40,814 bases of DNA from JBGTGG01 sp041746855 (GTDB lineage: Bacteria > Bacteroidota > Bacteroidia > Cytophagales > Cyclobacteriaceae). The notes beneath the pieces were generated by a model, which was given only the letters and a program-made list of their open reading frames with translations, searched no databases and had not been told where the DNA came from. The DNA lies in the NCBI GenBank assembly GCA_041746855.1, contig JBGTGG010000012.1:1-40814 (forward strand), written 5' to 3'. Made by a program: the position numbers and the translations under genes. Positions 17,001 through 25,675 of the stretch are shown in pieces (within the stretch, counting starts at the first letter, position 1; the number at the start of each line of letters is the position of its first letter).

Positions 17001-17339
17001 ACCCACACGAAATGTGTTTTGATTGAGACCAACATTGCTCTGGCGCAAATCACTTAAGGAACTGTACAGGAAAACTTTGGTTTTGAAATAGGGAGGATAA
17101 CCAATCAGGTCCGTTACCCTGTCAAATTCATTTTCAATATATTCGAGGGCTTGACGGGCAATATCACTACGCCCATCATAATAGTATACATCAAAGTTCT
17201 CGCCTGTAAGGTATTGCCATTTGAACTGGCGGTATTGCATCCTGTTTTTACCAAATGCCTCCCTTGACTGTTGCGCATACGCGCCTATACAACCAACAAA
17301 CACCGCAAGCACAACAATTAATCCTCTTCTCAACTTCAT
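14031..17339 (-). CDS. large PD40 beta-propeller / outer-membrane beta-barrel protein
   Basis: A 1102-residue exported protein with three visible zones. A signal peptide ends near residue 22 (AYA-QQ). Residues about 30-280 resemble a peptidase-MA (gluzincin-like) domain: FDVYYYDG, a LPDWFVDGAALYVANGWD helix and AEKYG. The HExxH zinc motif is absent (NEMMYGG at the equivalent place). Residues about 295-600 form a TolB/PD40-type propeller with LSPDGRYLAYS, FSANGRLGILSGD and PGTNRIVFSSNR blades. After a charged linker (about 600-690), residues 690-1102 look like a BamA/surface-antigen type 16-strand barrel that ends in FTLGFDF, with C-terminal Phe as in OM barrels. It probably sits in the outer membrane. 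It follows the FAD oxidoreductase by 16 nt. The role is unknown. Confidence 0.8.
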   Translation of the reverse strand: MKLRRGLIVVLAVFVGCIGAYAQQSREAFGKNRMQYRQFKWQYLTGENFDVYYYDGRSDIARQALEYIENEFDRVTDLIGYPPYFKTKVFLYSSLSDLRQSNVGLNQNTFRVGGETEFIKPYVEVAYVGTGQEFKEELLVKISGLMVNEMMYGGSLKDVFQNSLLLNLPDWFVDGAALYVANGWDGEMDDFVRELMRTRKSKNISRLTGHDAALAGQSVWNYIAEKYGKSSVSNILNYTRVTRNEEKSVMITLGISFKTLMSDWRKYYSDISEQVYQSYVTPSDSAQLTPSLNKSTAITAIKLSPDGRYLAYSQNDRGRYIVKVRSLETGKEKVILSGGSKVIDQRVDYSVPLIAWSDATTLGVIAVKQGKFVFWLYDLSTKTKLPRQLDRFSNVRSLSFSANGRLGILSGDFEGQNDLFLISTRRERVSRITNDVFDDLDPSFIPGTNRIVFSSNRISDTLNLKDNTKVGQLSSNYNLFVYDLDTTKNVVTRITNTLSKDFSPLAIDNYNYIYLSDQRGIVNLFKYNLNTGIYSQLTNYSTSIKRFDMVGYTLALVANKDMEEHIYLNPNFSTNRQIFTPATRRKELQQVRIIRERRKKEEEKSMSIKDLLNSRLKESKEVERDTVVVPVDSLATPNTELQPIDSTATVNIKELTEKKQQVNTDDYVFEDEVEAPRAQESFLTRYMKAREKSKILGPFPYEPKFSSNSLITSFVVDPLRGFGISLETQMNDMLENYRFYGGLMTTLDLRNGDVYAEIQYLPAYIDFSVRFDRRSVRKAFYNPNIADKDELTEYQFVLNKFEVGASMPLNDRIRVMLRPFFEMARSSSYGSANYPITPPSDIPKVDYYTGFNAELVYDNSVYTGLNAIEGTRGKIGLVHHYGLNNSNNSFSKAFIDLRHYQKIYKEIVFAVRGYAGSFFGNSPKLFLLGGMDNWLFNQTIETGATSTGQRNPVGPDANPNNQDLLFAEFATNLRGFDYATLFGNNVLLLNAELRLPLIRALTNEPITSNFFRNMQIIGFYDIGTSWSGKPPFTDGTSVSYNVIEQNPFTAQINNYLNPWLYSYGVGLRTVMLGYYMKFDLAWPVENFEVQDPRFMFTLGFDF

Positions 17340-17355
17340 ATACTATTTGGGGAAT

Positions 17356-18411
17356 TCAATTTACGAATTTATAACGATTAATATCCACCTCTTTGTTCAA
17401 CTGCTTCTTATCTTCCAACCATTCCGCTAATACCTTTGCAAAATAAGGAGAAATACTAACTCCTTTTGTTCCCAGTCCATTGAAAAAAACGAGCCGATCA
17501 AATTTTGGATGGCTGCCAATAACGACTCGTCTATCATGGGTTGTAGGGCGCATACCCCAATCTTGTCCAACAATTTCAAAATCAAAATCCACCACCATTT
17601 TTAGTTTTTCAATCAATTCTTCTTTTGCGCTATTGGATATTGCTGGCGTGGTATCTCGAAACTGGTACGTAGCACCCACATTGTAAACAGAATCCCCTTG
17701 CGGCACTATATAAACTCCACGGTTAACAACATGGTTTCCAAATCCACCACCTTTTACAGTTAACGTTTCCCCTTTAAGGGAAATTATAGGAACCCATCCA
17801 AACCATTTGTTTTCAAGGGATTGTGTGCCGGTACAGAAAATGATGCCCTCAGCCTCATAACCTCTATATTCAACCCGGTCACTAGATGGCTGTAAATCTT
17901 CCTCAATAAATAGCTCTTCTACTAATGCCTCCTTTTCCAACAACAGGCTACGAACGCCCGCTAAATATTTTTTAGTATCAATGTATCCCCCTTTTGCTAT
18001 CATCACCCCACCAAAATCATCCTTGATTCCATTCAATTGAGAATGGGTAGAAATTTCCGCGATGTAATCTTTTACCCCAGGATCACTACTCCTGGCCATC
18101 CACTCATTTTGTTCCTTAACGGACGAAAATGGGTGGTAAATAGGCTGCGGAAAGAAAAATTTGCGGTTGGTCAGCACTTCTACCATCGGATAAAATTCAT
18201 GCAGATAGGTGAACATTTCATCCGCAAGCCAGGTTTTAACCATGTTTTTGCCCGTAATCGGATTGAAAAGCCCGGCTGCAATTTGTGATGCTGAATTCTT
18301 AAAATAGGCATCGAATACTACCATGCGTTTGCCCATGTTCAGCAAATGAAGCGCCACTGCCGATCCTGCCAATCCTTGCCCAATGATAATGTAGTCGACT
18401 TTTTTGCTCAA
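17356..18411 (-). CDS. FAD-dependent oxidoreductase (DAO family)
   Basis: A 351-residue flavoprotein. The FAD-binding GxGxxG is GQGLAG at 11-16, with the acidic end of the second strand at VVFDAY. The DAO fold continues with a HSQL-type mid region and the late GMRPTTHDRRVVIGSHP and NGLGTKGVSISPYFAKVLAEWL motif, which closes the FAD site. Such proteins oxidise amino acids or modified tRNA bases (glycine oxidase, MnmC C-half, ThiO); no detail visible here selects one. It is the first gene of the minus-strand group ending in the Nramp-like gene, and it is divergent from the MBL hydrolase with an 86-nt shared upstream region. Confidence 0.85.
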   Translation of the reverse strand: MSKKVDYIIIGQGLAGSAVALHLLNMGKRMVVFDAYFKNSASQIAAGLFNPITGKNMVKTWLADEMFTYLHEFYPMVEVLTNRKFFFPQPIYHPFSSVKEQNEWMARSSDPGVKDYIAEISTHSQLNGIKDDFGGVMIAKGGYIDTKKYLAGVRSLLLEKEALVEELFIEEDLQPSSDRVEYRGYEAEGIIFCTGTQSLENKWFGWVPIISLKGETLTVKGGGFGNHVVNRGVYIVPQGDSVYNVGATYQFRDTTPAISNSAKEELIEKLKMVVDFDFEIVGQDWGMRPTTHDRRVVIGSHPKFDRLVFFNGLGTKGVSISPYFAKVLAEWLEDKKQLNKEVDINRYKFVN

Positions 18412-18497
18412 TTCGTGCGGTTGCTAAAATGTAATTAGTTTGACAAATATCTTACTGGGGGTTCAAATCCCAATTAATTTTAATCAAATTTGCCGCT

Positions 18498-19142
18498 ATG
18501 TTGCGCGTAAAATCATTCATTTTCAATCCTTTCCAGGAAAATACATACGTCCTTTTCGATGATACCAATGAGTGTGTTATCGTAGACCCGGGATGTTACG
18601 AGAAAGCAGAACAGCAAGAGTTGGTCGATTTCATTGAAGAAAACAACCTCACGGTTAAACTCCTCCTCAATACACATTGCCATATCGACCATGTACTAGG
18701 CAATTACTTTGTTAAAAGTAAGTACAAAGTCGATTTATACATTCACCCAATGGAAGAGGTTGTGTTAAAAGCTGTCCAAACCTATGCATCCAACTACGGG
18801 TTCCAACAATATTCCAGTACCTCCTCGGATGCTCATTTAAAAGAAGGCGAAAAAGTGATATTTGGCGACCAGGCGATGGAAATAATATTCGCGCCCGGCC
18901 ATTCTCCCGGCCATGTTTGCTTTTATAGCATCCCCGATAAAATCCTGGTTGGTGGGGACGTTTTGTTTAAAAACAGCATTGGGCGTACCGATTTACCGGG
19001 TGGTGACCATGATACCCTGATTGAAAGTATTCAAGAAAAATTGTTCATCCTGCCCGATGACGTTACGGTTTATTCAGGGCACGGGCCCACTACTACCATT
19101 GGTTCTGAAAAAAGGTCAAATCCTTTTTGCGCCATTATATGA
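18498..19142 (+). CDS. MBL-fold metallo-hydrolase (glyoxalase II-like)
   Basis: A 214-residue metallo-beta-lactamase-fold enzyme. The metal motif is THCHIDH (H60, H62, D64, H65). Further ligands come from PGHSPGH near residue 135, GGDVLF near 155 and YSGHGPTT near 194. This is the YcbL/glyoxalase-II-like layout without the long substrate domain of true GloB. It probably hydrolyses thioesters such as S-D-lactoylglutathione analogues or related compounds; the substrate is inferred. Its TGA overlaps the ATG of pssA (ATGA at 19139-19142), so the two are translationally coupled. Confidence 0.88.
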   Translation: MLRVKSFIFNPFQENTYVLFDDTNECVIVDPGCYEKAEQQELVDFIEENNLTVKLLLNTHCHIDHVLGNYFVKSKYKVDLYIHPMEEVVLKAVQTYASNYGFQQYSSTSSDAHLKEGEKVIFGDQAMEIIFAPGHSPGHVCFYSIPDKILVGGDVLFKNSIGRTDLPGGDHDTLIESIQEKLFILPDDVTVYSGHGPTTTIGSEKRSNPFCAII

Positions 19143-19822
19143 AAAAAAGTATTCCCAATATTTTAACAAGCTTCAACCTCCTTTGCGGATGCATAGGTGT
19201 TGTTTCGGTTTTCGAAAATTGGGCGATCCCGGCTGCGTATTTTATATGGCTCGCAGGTCTTTTCGATTTTTTTGATGGATTTGTTGCCCGCCTTTTGAAA
19301 GTTTCATCGCCCATCGGAAAAGAATTAGACTCATTGGCGGACATGGTAAGCTTCGGTTTCCTGCCCGCAGCAATCATGTACCAATTAATTGGCAATTCTA
19401 CAGAATCAACATGGCTTCCTTTCATCGCTTTTGCAATTGCTTCTTTTTCTGCTTTACGGTTGGCCATTTTCAATATTGACGAAACCCAAAGCGACTCCTT
19501 TAAAGGATTACCTACACCGGCAAATGCGCTTTTCATTTCCGGATTGGCATTGCTTGATGCGACAAGCTTTTCATGGCTTTTTGAAACCCCCGTGCTGATC
19601 ATCATTACGGTTGTTTTTTCATTGTTATTGGTGGCTCCGGTTAGGCTTTTTGCTTTAAAATTTAAAAATTATGGCTGGAAGGAGAACAAAATCAGGTTTA
19701 CTTTCCTTTTAATAGCGGTATTATTGATTGCAACCTTAAAGCTGATCGCAATTCCGCTGATTATACTTTTATATATTGCTTTATCGTTAGGGGTGCAATC
19801 CGTATCAAGAAAAGAAGCCTAA
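19139..19822 (+). CDS. pssA: CDP-diacylglycerol-serine O-phosphatidyltransferase
   Basis: A 227-residue membrane enzyme that makes phosphatidylserine, the precursor of phosphatidylethanolamine. The CDP-alcohol phosphatidyltransferase motif is complete: D43-x2-D46-G47-x2-A50-R51-x8-G60-x3-D64-x3-D68. Several transmembrane helices fill the rest. I chose ATG 19139 over an in-frame ATG 12 nt upstream because it overlaps the MBL stop by 4 nt and starts directly with MKKSIPNILT, as in homologues. porU follows after 11 nt, so lipid synthesis and type IX secretion genes share a transcript here. Confidence 0.92.
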   Translation: MKKSIPNILTSFNLLCGCIGVVSVFENWAIPAAYFIWLAGLFDFFDGFVARLLKVSSPIGKELDSLADMVSFGFLPAAIMYQLIGNSTESTWLPFIAFAIASFSALRLAIFNIDETQSDSFKGLPTPANALFISGLALLDATSFSWLFETPVLIIITVVFSLLLVAPVRLFALKFKNYGWKENKIRFTFLLIAVLLIATLKLIAIPLIILLYIALSLGVQSVSRKEA

Positions 19823-19833
19823 GTCTGCGTTGT

Positions 19834-22800
19834 TTGAAAATTTCTGAACCATATAATCGGATTTTAGTTTGTGCTGCATTATTCTGCAGCGTCCTCACAC
19901 CTTCATGGGCGCAAAACTCGGTGTTGGCGACCGGTGAATGGCATAAGATTGAAATAGAAAAAACGGGGGTATACAAAATCGACTACTCCCTTTTGTCGAG
20001 CATGGGAATCGACCCCGCTAAAATTGATCCCGGCAAAATAAAAATCATGGGCAATGCGGGCGGCATGTTACCGCAAAGGAACGCAGCAGATAGGCCCATC
20101 GACTTGATTGAAAATTCAATTTTTGTTGCCGGGGCTGAAGATGGGAAATTCGATACGAACGATTACATATTGTTCTTTGCACAAGGAGCGGATCGAAGTA
20201 AATTTCTTCCACAGAAAAATATTTTTGAATACGAATTCAATCTATACGATGAGAAAAATTATTGCTTTCTCACCATCGGGGATACCAACGGTAAACGGAT
20301 TTCCACTTCAGAAAACTTAAATACCTCCGCACCTCTTATTGATGAGTTCAATGATTTTTTCTTTTACGAACTTGACAAACACAATGAACTCACTTCCGGA
20401 AGGGAATGGTACGGAGAAAAATTTGATGCCACGTTGAGTCATTCTTACAAATTCAAAATGCCCAATATCATTGAAAACTCTTCCATTACTGTTGTCTCCG
20501 ATGTGATGGCGCAATCCTTCTATGGTTCATCTTTCGCGGTACGAATGAACGGAACGCAAATCACCGATCAATATGTACTCCCCATCCTAAACCCGGCAGT
20601 TTATAGATATGCAACCAAGGGATATCATAAACGGGACACGATTGTGTTCTCAGCAAATACAGTTTCTGTTTCCGGTAAAACCGAACATGAAATAACATAT
20701 GACTATACCAAGAGTCCATCTGGAAGATCCATCGGATACCTTGACTTCTTGCTTGTGAACACCATACGGAAACTAACACTCTACGATAACCAAACCCGGT
20801 TTCGTTCGGCCAAAAGCTTATTACAACCGACCAGTACTTTCAAAATTGAAAACCTGTCGTCAGTATCTACCCTTTGGGATATAACAAATCCTTATGAACC
20901 CAAAAAGCAAGCATTCACACTGACCAATGGTGTTGGATCCTTCACAACTGATACTGAAAATTTAAAGGAATATATCGTTTTCAATTCTTCATTTCTTGCT
21001 CCCAAATACATTGGCAAAATTGAAAACCAAAACCTTCGTGGAATTTCAACACCCAACCTTTTAATAATTTCGCACCCCGACTTTATAGAGGAAGCGAAAC
21101 GGTTGGCAAGCCATCGCGAAAATCATGACGGGTTAACTACCGCAGTATTTTCGACCGAACAAGTATTCAATGAATTCTCATCAGGCCGACAAGATGTTAC
21201 GGCCATTCGCGATTTGGCAAAACACCTGTATTCAAAATCACCAGGTCAGCTCAAAAATTTATTGTTGTTTGGAAAATGCTCTTACGATTATAAAGACCGA
21301 TTGTTCTTCAAAACAAATTTTGTCCCTACCTATGAATCCCAGAATTCGTTGCATCCACTCGAAACCTATTCCTCTGATGACTATTTTGGTTTTCTGGAAG
21401 ACCATGAGGGCAACTGGGGGGAAAGTCCACCGGAGTATCATACAATGGATATTGGTGTTGGAAGATTGCCAGTAAAAACCGCAGTCGAGGCAAAAAATAT
21501 AGTGGATAAACTTATCCAATACGATACAGAACCCAGCCTGCTGGGCACTTGGAGAAACCAAATTACTTTTGTTGCCGAAGACAAAGATTTTAACATCCAT
21601 CAAAGCCAGGCCAACCAACTTGCCAATCGGGTTGCCTCGTTGAACCCAACGATCAACAGCAAGAAAATTTTTGTTGATGCCTATGAACAAATCTCAAAAC
21701 CCAGCGGGAGAGTTGCCCCCGGAGTCAATGAAGCAATATTGGAAACCCTGGATAGAGGCACCCTGATTGTAAACTATACCGGACATGGCACCGAAAAACA
21801 ATGGGCCTATCAAAAGATATTCAATGACTTCACAATCGAAACCCTAACCAACAAAATTTATCCTTTGTTTATCACGGCTACTTGTGAATTTGGCAGACAT
21901 GATGACCCATCACAAATATCAAGTGCTGAACTTGCAGTATTGAGAAAAAACAGTGGTGCTATTGGTATGGTCACAACAGCACGCCCGGTAAATTCCAGTA
22001 CTAATTTTGAATTGAACAAAGCTTTTTACGATGCCTTATTTGAAAAGGAAAATGGTAAAGCAATAACATTGGGAGAAGTTTTCCGCAGAACAAAAAACAA
22101 TAGTATCAGCGGGGTTTCCAATCGGAATTTTTCGTTGCTGGGTGACCCGTCTATGACCCTGGCTTTTCCAAAACTGAACGCACACATTTCGGAAATTAAA
22201 ACAAAGAATGAATCCGATACTTTAAAAGCTTTGTCGACCGTGGTGGTGAAAGGGGCAATCATGGAAGGGGAAACAATAAAAACTGATTTCAAAGGAACGG
22301 TATATGCTACGTTGTTCGATAAAGAAACGGATTACACCACTCTTGGAACACAAACAGCCCCATTTACTTATAAAGCCAGAACAAGTGCTTTGTTTAGGGG
22401 AAAAGCTTCCGCAAACAATGGTGTTTTTGAATTTGAATTTATCGTCCCGAAAAATATTGCCTATCAAGTCGGGTCAGGAAAAATCAGCATCTATGCCGCA
22501 GATGAGGAGTCGGTAATGGATGCAGGTGGAGCGCGGGAAAATTTTGCCATCGGCAAAAGTGAACCGGGTTCAAATGCCGATAATCAATCACCTTTTATTG
22601 AGGCTTTCATGGGCGATGCTACTTTTGTAAACGGAGGGATCATCAACCCAAACTCCAACCTTGTCGTCAAAATTTCTGATGTAAGCGGGATCAACATCTC
22701 CAATTATGGAATCGGAAATAGCATAATCGCTACTCTGGACGATGACCAGATCTTTATTCTGAATGATTATTTTGAATCAGAAATTGATGATTTTACCACC

Positions 22801-23238
22801 GGATGGATCAACTACCCGCTGAAAGACCTTTCTCCCGGAAAACATCAGATTACCGTACGGGCATGGGATACTCACAATAACCCGGGGGAGGCGAGTGTGG
22901 ATTTTATGGTTACAGATGGAAATGCGGTGGTTATTGAAACCTTTAGAAACCATCCGAATCCATTTAATGAACACACGCAATTGTTCTTTACGCATAATCG
23001 GCCGGGAGACGATTTACAAGCCTCGGTTACCATTCTGGATATTACCGGATCAGTGGTGCAAACTGCTGATTTTACCATTTATTCCAGCCCATATCGGGTG
23101 GATTTGTTGGAATTCAATGTGGATAACAACCCTGACAAAAAACAACCCGCTGGATTATACTTAGCACGCCTGCGTGTTCGTTCACTTACCAATGGCTCTA
23201 AAAATGAGCAGGTTACGAAACTTATTATAGTGAAATGA
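19834..23238 (+). CDS. porU: type IX secretion system sortase PorU
   Basis: A 1134-residue gingipain-like (C25) sortase that removes the C-terminal sorting domain of cargo proteins at the cell surface and attaches them to lipopolysaccharide. The start is TTG 19834; it gives a clean signal peptide with cleavage at SWA-QN, and no in-frame ATG lies closer. The caspase-like domain covers about 405-775, with catalytic His H651 in YTGHG and Cys C684 in TATCEFG. The final 100 residues resemble a type A CTD (NHPNPFNE, then GLYLARLRV, KLIIVK). PorV, its shuttle partner, follows with a 4-nt stop/start overlap. Both PorU and PorV being adjacent is common in Bacteroidota. Confidence 0.93.
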   Translation: MKISEPYNRILVCAALFCSVLTPSWAQNSVLATGEWHKIEIEKTGVYKIDYSLLSSMGIDPAKIDPGKIKIMGNAGGMLPQRNAADRPIDLIENSIFVAGAEDGKFDTNDYILFFAQGADRSKFLPQKNIFEYEFNLYDEKNYCFLTIGDTNGKRISTSENLNTSAPLIDEFNDFFFYELDKHNELTSGREWYGEKFDATLSHSYKFKMPNIIENSSITVVSDVMAQSFYGSSFAVRMNGTQITDQYVLPILNPAVYRYATKGYHKRDTIVFSANTVSVSGKTEHEITYDYTKSPSGRSIGYLDFLLVNTIRKLTLYDNQTRFRSAKSLLQPTSTFKIENLSSVSTLWDITNPYEPKKQAFTLTNGVGSFTTDTENLKEYIVFNSSFLAPKYIGKIENQNLRGISTPNLLIISHPDFIEEAKRLASHRENHDGLTTAVFSTEQVFNEFSSGRQDVTAIRDLAKHLYSKSPGQLKNLLLFGKCSYDYKDRLFFKTNFVPTYESQNSLHPLETYSSDDYFGFLEDHEGNWGESPPEYHTMDIGVGRLPVKTAVEAKNIVDKLIQYDTEPSLLGTWRNQITFVAEDKDFNIHQSQANQLANRVASLNPTINSKKIFVDAYEQISKPSGRVAPGVNEAILETLDRGTLIVNYTGHGTEKQWAYQKIFNDFTIETLTNKIYPLFITATCEFGRHDDPSQISSAELAVLRKNSGAIGMVTTARPVNSSTNFELNKAFYDALFEKENGKAITLGEVFRRTKNNSISGVSNRNFSLLGDPSMTLAFPKLNAHISEIKTKNESDTLKALSTVVVKGAIMEGETIKTDFKGTVYATLFDKETDYTTLGTQTAPFTYKARTSALFRGKASANNGVFEFEFIVPKNIAYQVGSGKISIYAADEESVMDAGGARENFAIGKSEPGSNADNQSPFIEAFMGDATFVNGGIINPNSNLVVKISDVSGINISNYGIGNSIIATLDDDQIFILNDYFESEIDDFTTGWINYPLKDLSPGKHQITVRAWDTHNNPGEASVDFMVTDGNAVVIETFRNHPNPFNEHTQLFFTHNRPGDDLQASVTILDITGSVVQTADFTIYSSPYRVDLLEFNVDNNPDKKQPAGLYLARLRVRSLTNGSKNEQVTKLIIVK

Positions 23239-24416
23239 TTATCTTTGAAGCCTTGTTTAGAATGAATCGGATGAAAGTAAAATTAGGTATAGCCTTTTTA
23301 TTGGTGGGAGCGATGGTTGAACAAACCATGGCACAGCAATTCCTTACTGGCCAAGACACCACCTACCGGATAATCACAACTGCAGTTCCGTTCTTGCTAA
23401 TAAGCCCGGATGCCCGGCATGCTGCATTGGGCGATGCAGGAGTTGCCACTTCTGCCGATGCAAATGCTGCCTACTGGAATGCTGCCAAGCTTGTTTTTAT
23501 TGATAAAGATTATGGTGGTACGATTTCCTATACACCCTGGCTTGGAAAGATTATCAACGATATGTCAATCGCCTATCTTAGCGGATTTTATAGAATAAAC
23601 AGGGAACAAGTAATTGCCACCTCTATGAAATATTTTGATTTAGGTGATATTTTCATTACTGAAGACGGAATAATGGGGACAACTTTTAACCCACGCGAAT
23701 TCGCATTTGACTTCACCTATTCCCGAATGCTCACAGAGAATTTCAGTGTTGGATTAACAGGACGGTACATCCATTCCAATCTTACTGGTCAATACAGTAC
23801 GAATGGAGGATCTGATGTAAAGCCTGCTAACAGCGTTGCTACGGATATTGGTGTGTTTTATACTACTGAACTTAAAACCACAAAACCGTCCACCCTTTCC
23901 CTTGGGGGATTTATTTCCAATATCGGTGCGAAGGTTTCATACTCAGATGCCAACAACAAAGACTTTTTGCCCACCAACCTTCGCCTGGGCGGTACTTTCC
24001 GTACTGAGGTTGACGCCTACAACTCCTTCACCTTCGTTCTTGATTTCAATAAACTTTTAGTACCAACAGTTGACAACGGTCAATCAATGCTGGCGGGAAT
24101 GTTCAATTCTTTTACAGATGCTCCCGGTGGCTTTAAAGAAGAGATGCATGAAATAACGATGTCTTCAGGAATTGAATATTGGTACAGTGAAACCTTTGCC
24201 GCCCGGCTTGGATATTTTCTGGAAGCCAAAGATAAAGGAAACAGGCAGTATATGACCTTAGGTGTTGGTTTCCGCAAAAAATCGTTTGGCATTGATGTAG
24301 CATATCTTGTACCTACCAATGGGCGGGAGAACCCACTGGCAGAAACCATTCGTTTCACCTTACTATTCCAAGTCACAAAAGATCAACCGAAAGGTCTGCA
24401 GTCAGTTACTGAATAA
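23235..24416 (+). CDS. porV: type IX secretion outer-membrane protein PorV (LptO)
   Basis: A 393-residue FadL-like outer-membrane beta-barrel that carries type IX cargo from the translocon to PorU. Typical N-terminal features are ITTAVPFLLISPDARHAALGDAG and ANAAYWNAAKL. The first ATG (23235) overlaps the porU stop as ATGA. Two further in-frame ATGs (23262 and 23271) give a shorter signal peptide (MKVKLGIAFLLVGAM, cleaved after TMA), so the true start is uncertain by up to 12 codons. The stop shares its last base with the next gene's ATG. Confidence 0.93.
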   Translation: MIIFEALFRMNRMKVKLGIAFLLVGAMVEQTMAQQFLTGQDTTYRIITTAVPFLLISPDARHAALGDAGVATSADANAAYWNAAKLVFIDKDYGGTISYTPWLGKIINDMSIAYLSGFYRINREQVIATSMKYFDLGDIFITEDGIMGTTFNPREFAFDFTYSRMLTENFSVGLTGRYIHSNLTGQYSTNGGSDVKPANSVATDIGVFYTTELKTTKPSTLSLGGFISNIGAKVSYSDANNKDFLPTNLRLGGTFRTEVDAYNSFTFVLDFNKLLVPTVDNGQSMLAGMFNSFTDAPGGFKEEMHEITMSSGIEYWYSETFAARLGYFLEAKDKGNRQYMTLGVGFRKKSFGIDVAYLVPTNGRENPLAETIRFTLLFQVTKDQPKGLQSVTE

Positions 24417-25675
24417 TGCTTGACAGAACGCTTGCCCCTCCTTTTCAAAATGATTATGCATTGCATTTACTGGCACCTCAAACGTTTCGGTTGAGGAATG
24501 GTGCCGTAACACATTTTATAAGGGGAGGCACGCAAGAAGTATTAAAAATTGAGCTGGTTTTTCCGGCTGGTCGCTGGTTTGAACCTTTGCCCGGGTTAGC
24601 CTATTTAACTTCAAACGTATTATCGAAAGGAACAACAAAAAATACAAGCAACCAGATTGCCGAGTATTTTGATTTCTATGGTGCGCACCTCGAAGTAGAA
24701 GCGGGATTTGATTTTGTGTCCCTATCCCTTTTTACATTAACGAACAATTTAGTACCAACACTTGAGTTATTACGGGAGTTAGTAACCTCCCCAATTTTCC
24801 CTGAAAAAGAAGTAGAGCAGTTTAAGGCTTCTTACATCCAAAACTTAAAGGTCAACAATCAAAAGACGAACTACCTGGCGTCCAAAGAAATCAGAAAGAT
24901 GATTTTTGGGAACACGCATCCATATGGAGTGGAGGTGACTATTGAAGATGTTAAGCCCGTTAAAAACAATCAGTTTGCTGATTATCATAAAAAGCAATTT
25001 GTCAATCCGATTTGTTTTATCGCTGGAAGCTTTGGTCAGGAACAAATTGAATTCATCAACCAATCCATTGAGCAGATTACTGGCATTGATGCGTTGCCCC
25101 TCCATCTAGAAGAAAACAAAAGCACTCCTTTCCAAAGCAGGATTGAAAAGAAAGATAGCGTTCAAGCCTCGCTGCGGATGGGGAAAACAACCATCGGCCC
25201 TGAGCATGAAGACTGGCCTAAGACCATGTTTGTGAATCATTTGCTGGGCGGATATTTTGGTTCACGTTTAATGAAAAACATCCGTGAAGAAAAAGGGTTG
25301 ACATACGGAATCTATTCGTCTATCAATGCATTGCAACACGAATGTATGCTTACTATCGGTGCTGATGTAAATAGTGAGAACCGGGAATTGGCTTTTGAAG
25401 AGATCAAAAAAGAAATTGTAAAATTACAAACCGAACCTGTTTCAGATATTGAACTAAAAACAGCAAGCGCACATTTTATTGGCGCATTGCAAGGTGATAT
25501 TTCAACCCCTTTTGCACATGCAGAAAAGCAAAAGAATTTAATTTTAAAAAACCTCCCAGCGAACCATTATCAACAGCTTATTGACCAGGTGGCTGCAATG
25601 GATAATGAAACGGTATTACAAACTGCACAACAGTATTTTGATCCAGCTTCGTTTTTTGAAGTTGCCGTAGGCTAA
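24416..25675 (+). CDS. M16-family homologue, non-catalytic
   Basis: A 419-residue pitrilysin-like (M16) protein. The zinc signature HxxEH is destroyed: at the equivalent GLAYLTSNVL the ligands are Y63, S66 and N67. The second-subunit features are kept, including the FGSRLMKNIREEKGLTYGIYS segment, which is the R/Y motif that helps bind substrate. In M16B proteases one subunit is catalytic and the other is inactive like this one. The active partner is not next to it, which is unusual. It begins on the last base of the porV stop, so it is translated with the type IX genes. A chaperone or assembly role is possible but inferred. Confidence 0.85.
   Translation: MLDRTLAPPFQNDYALHLLAPQTFRLRNGAVTHFIRGGTQEVLKIELVFPAGRWFEPLPGLAYLTSNVLSKGTTKNTSNQIAEYFDFYGAHLEVEAGFDFVSLSLFTLTNNLVPTLELLRELVTSPIFPEKEVEQFKASYIQNLKVNNQKTNYLASKEIRKMIFGNTHPYGVEVTIEDVKPVKNNQFADYHKKQFVNPICFIAGSFGQEQIEFINQSIEQITGIDALPLHLEENKSTPFQSRIEKKDSVQASLRMGKTTIGPEHEDWPKTMFVNHLLGGYFGSRLMKNIREEKGLTYGIYSSINALQHECMLTIGADVNSENRELAFEEIKKEIVKLQTEPVSDIELKTASAHFIGALQGDISTPFAHAEKQKNLILKNLPANHYQQLIDQVAAMDNETVLQTAQQYFDPASFFEVAVG

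Noticed and set aside
19135..19605. 156-residue antisense ORF over pssA
   Set aside because: The sense strand carries the complete CDP-alcohol transferase motif; the antisense reading has no domain.
21259..21690. 143-residue antisense ORF inside porU
   Set aside because: It lies over the conserved C25 domain in the correct frame on the plus strand; composition is that of an antisense shadow.
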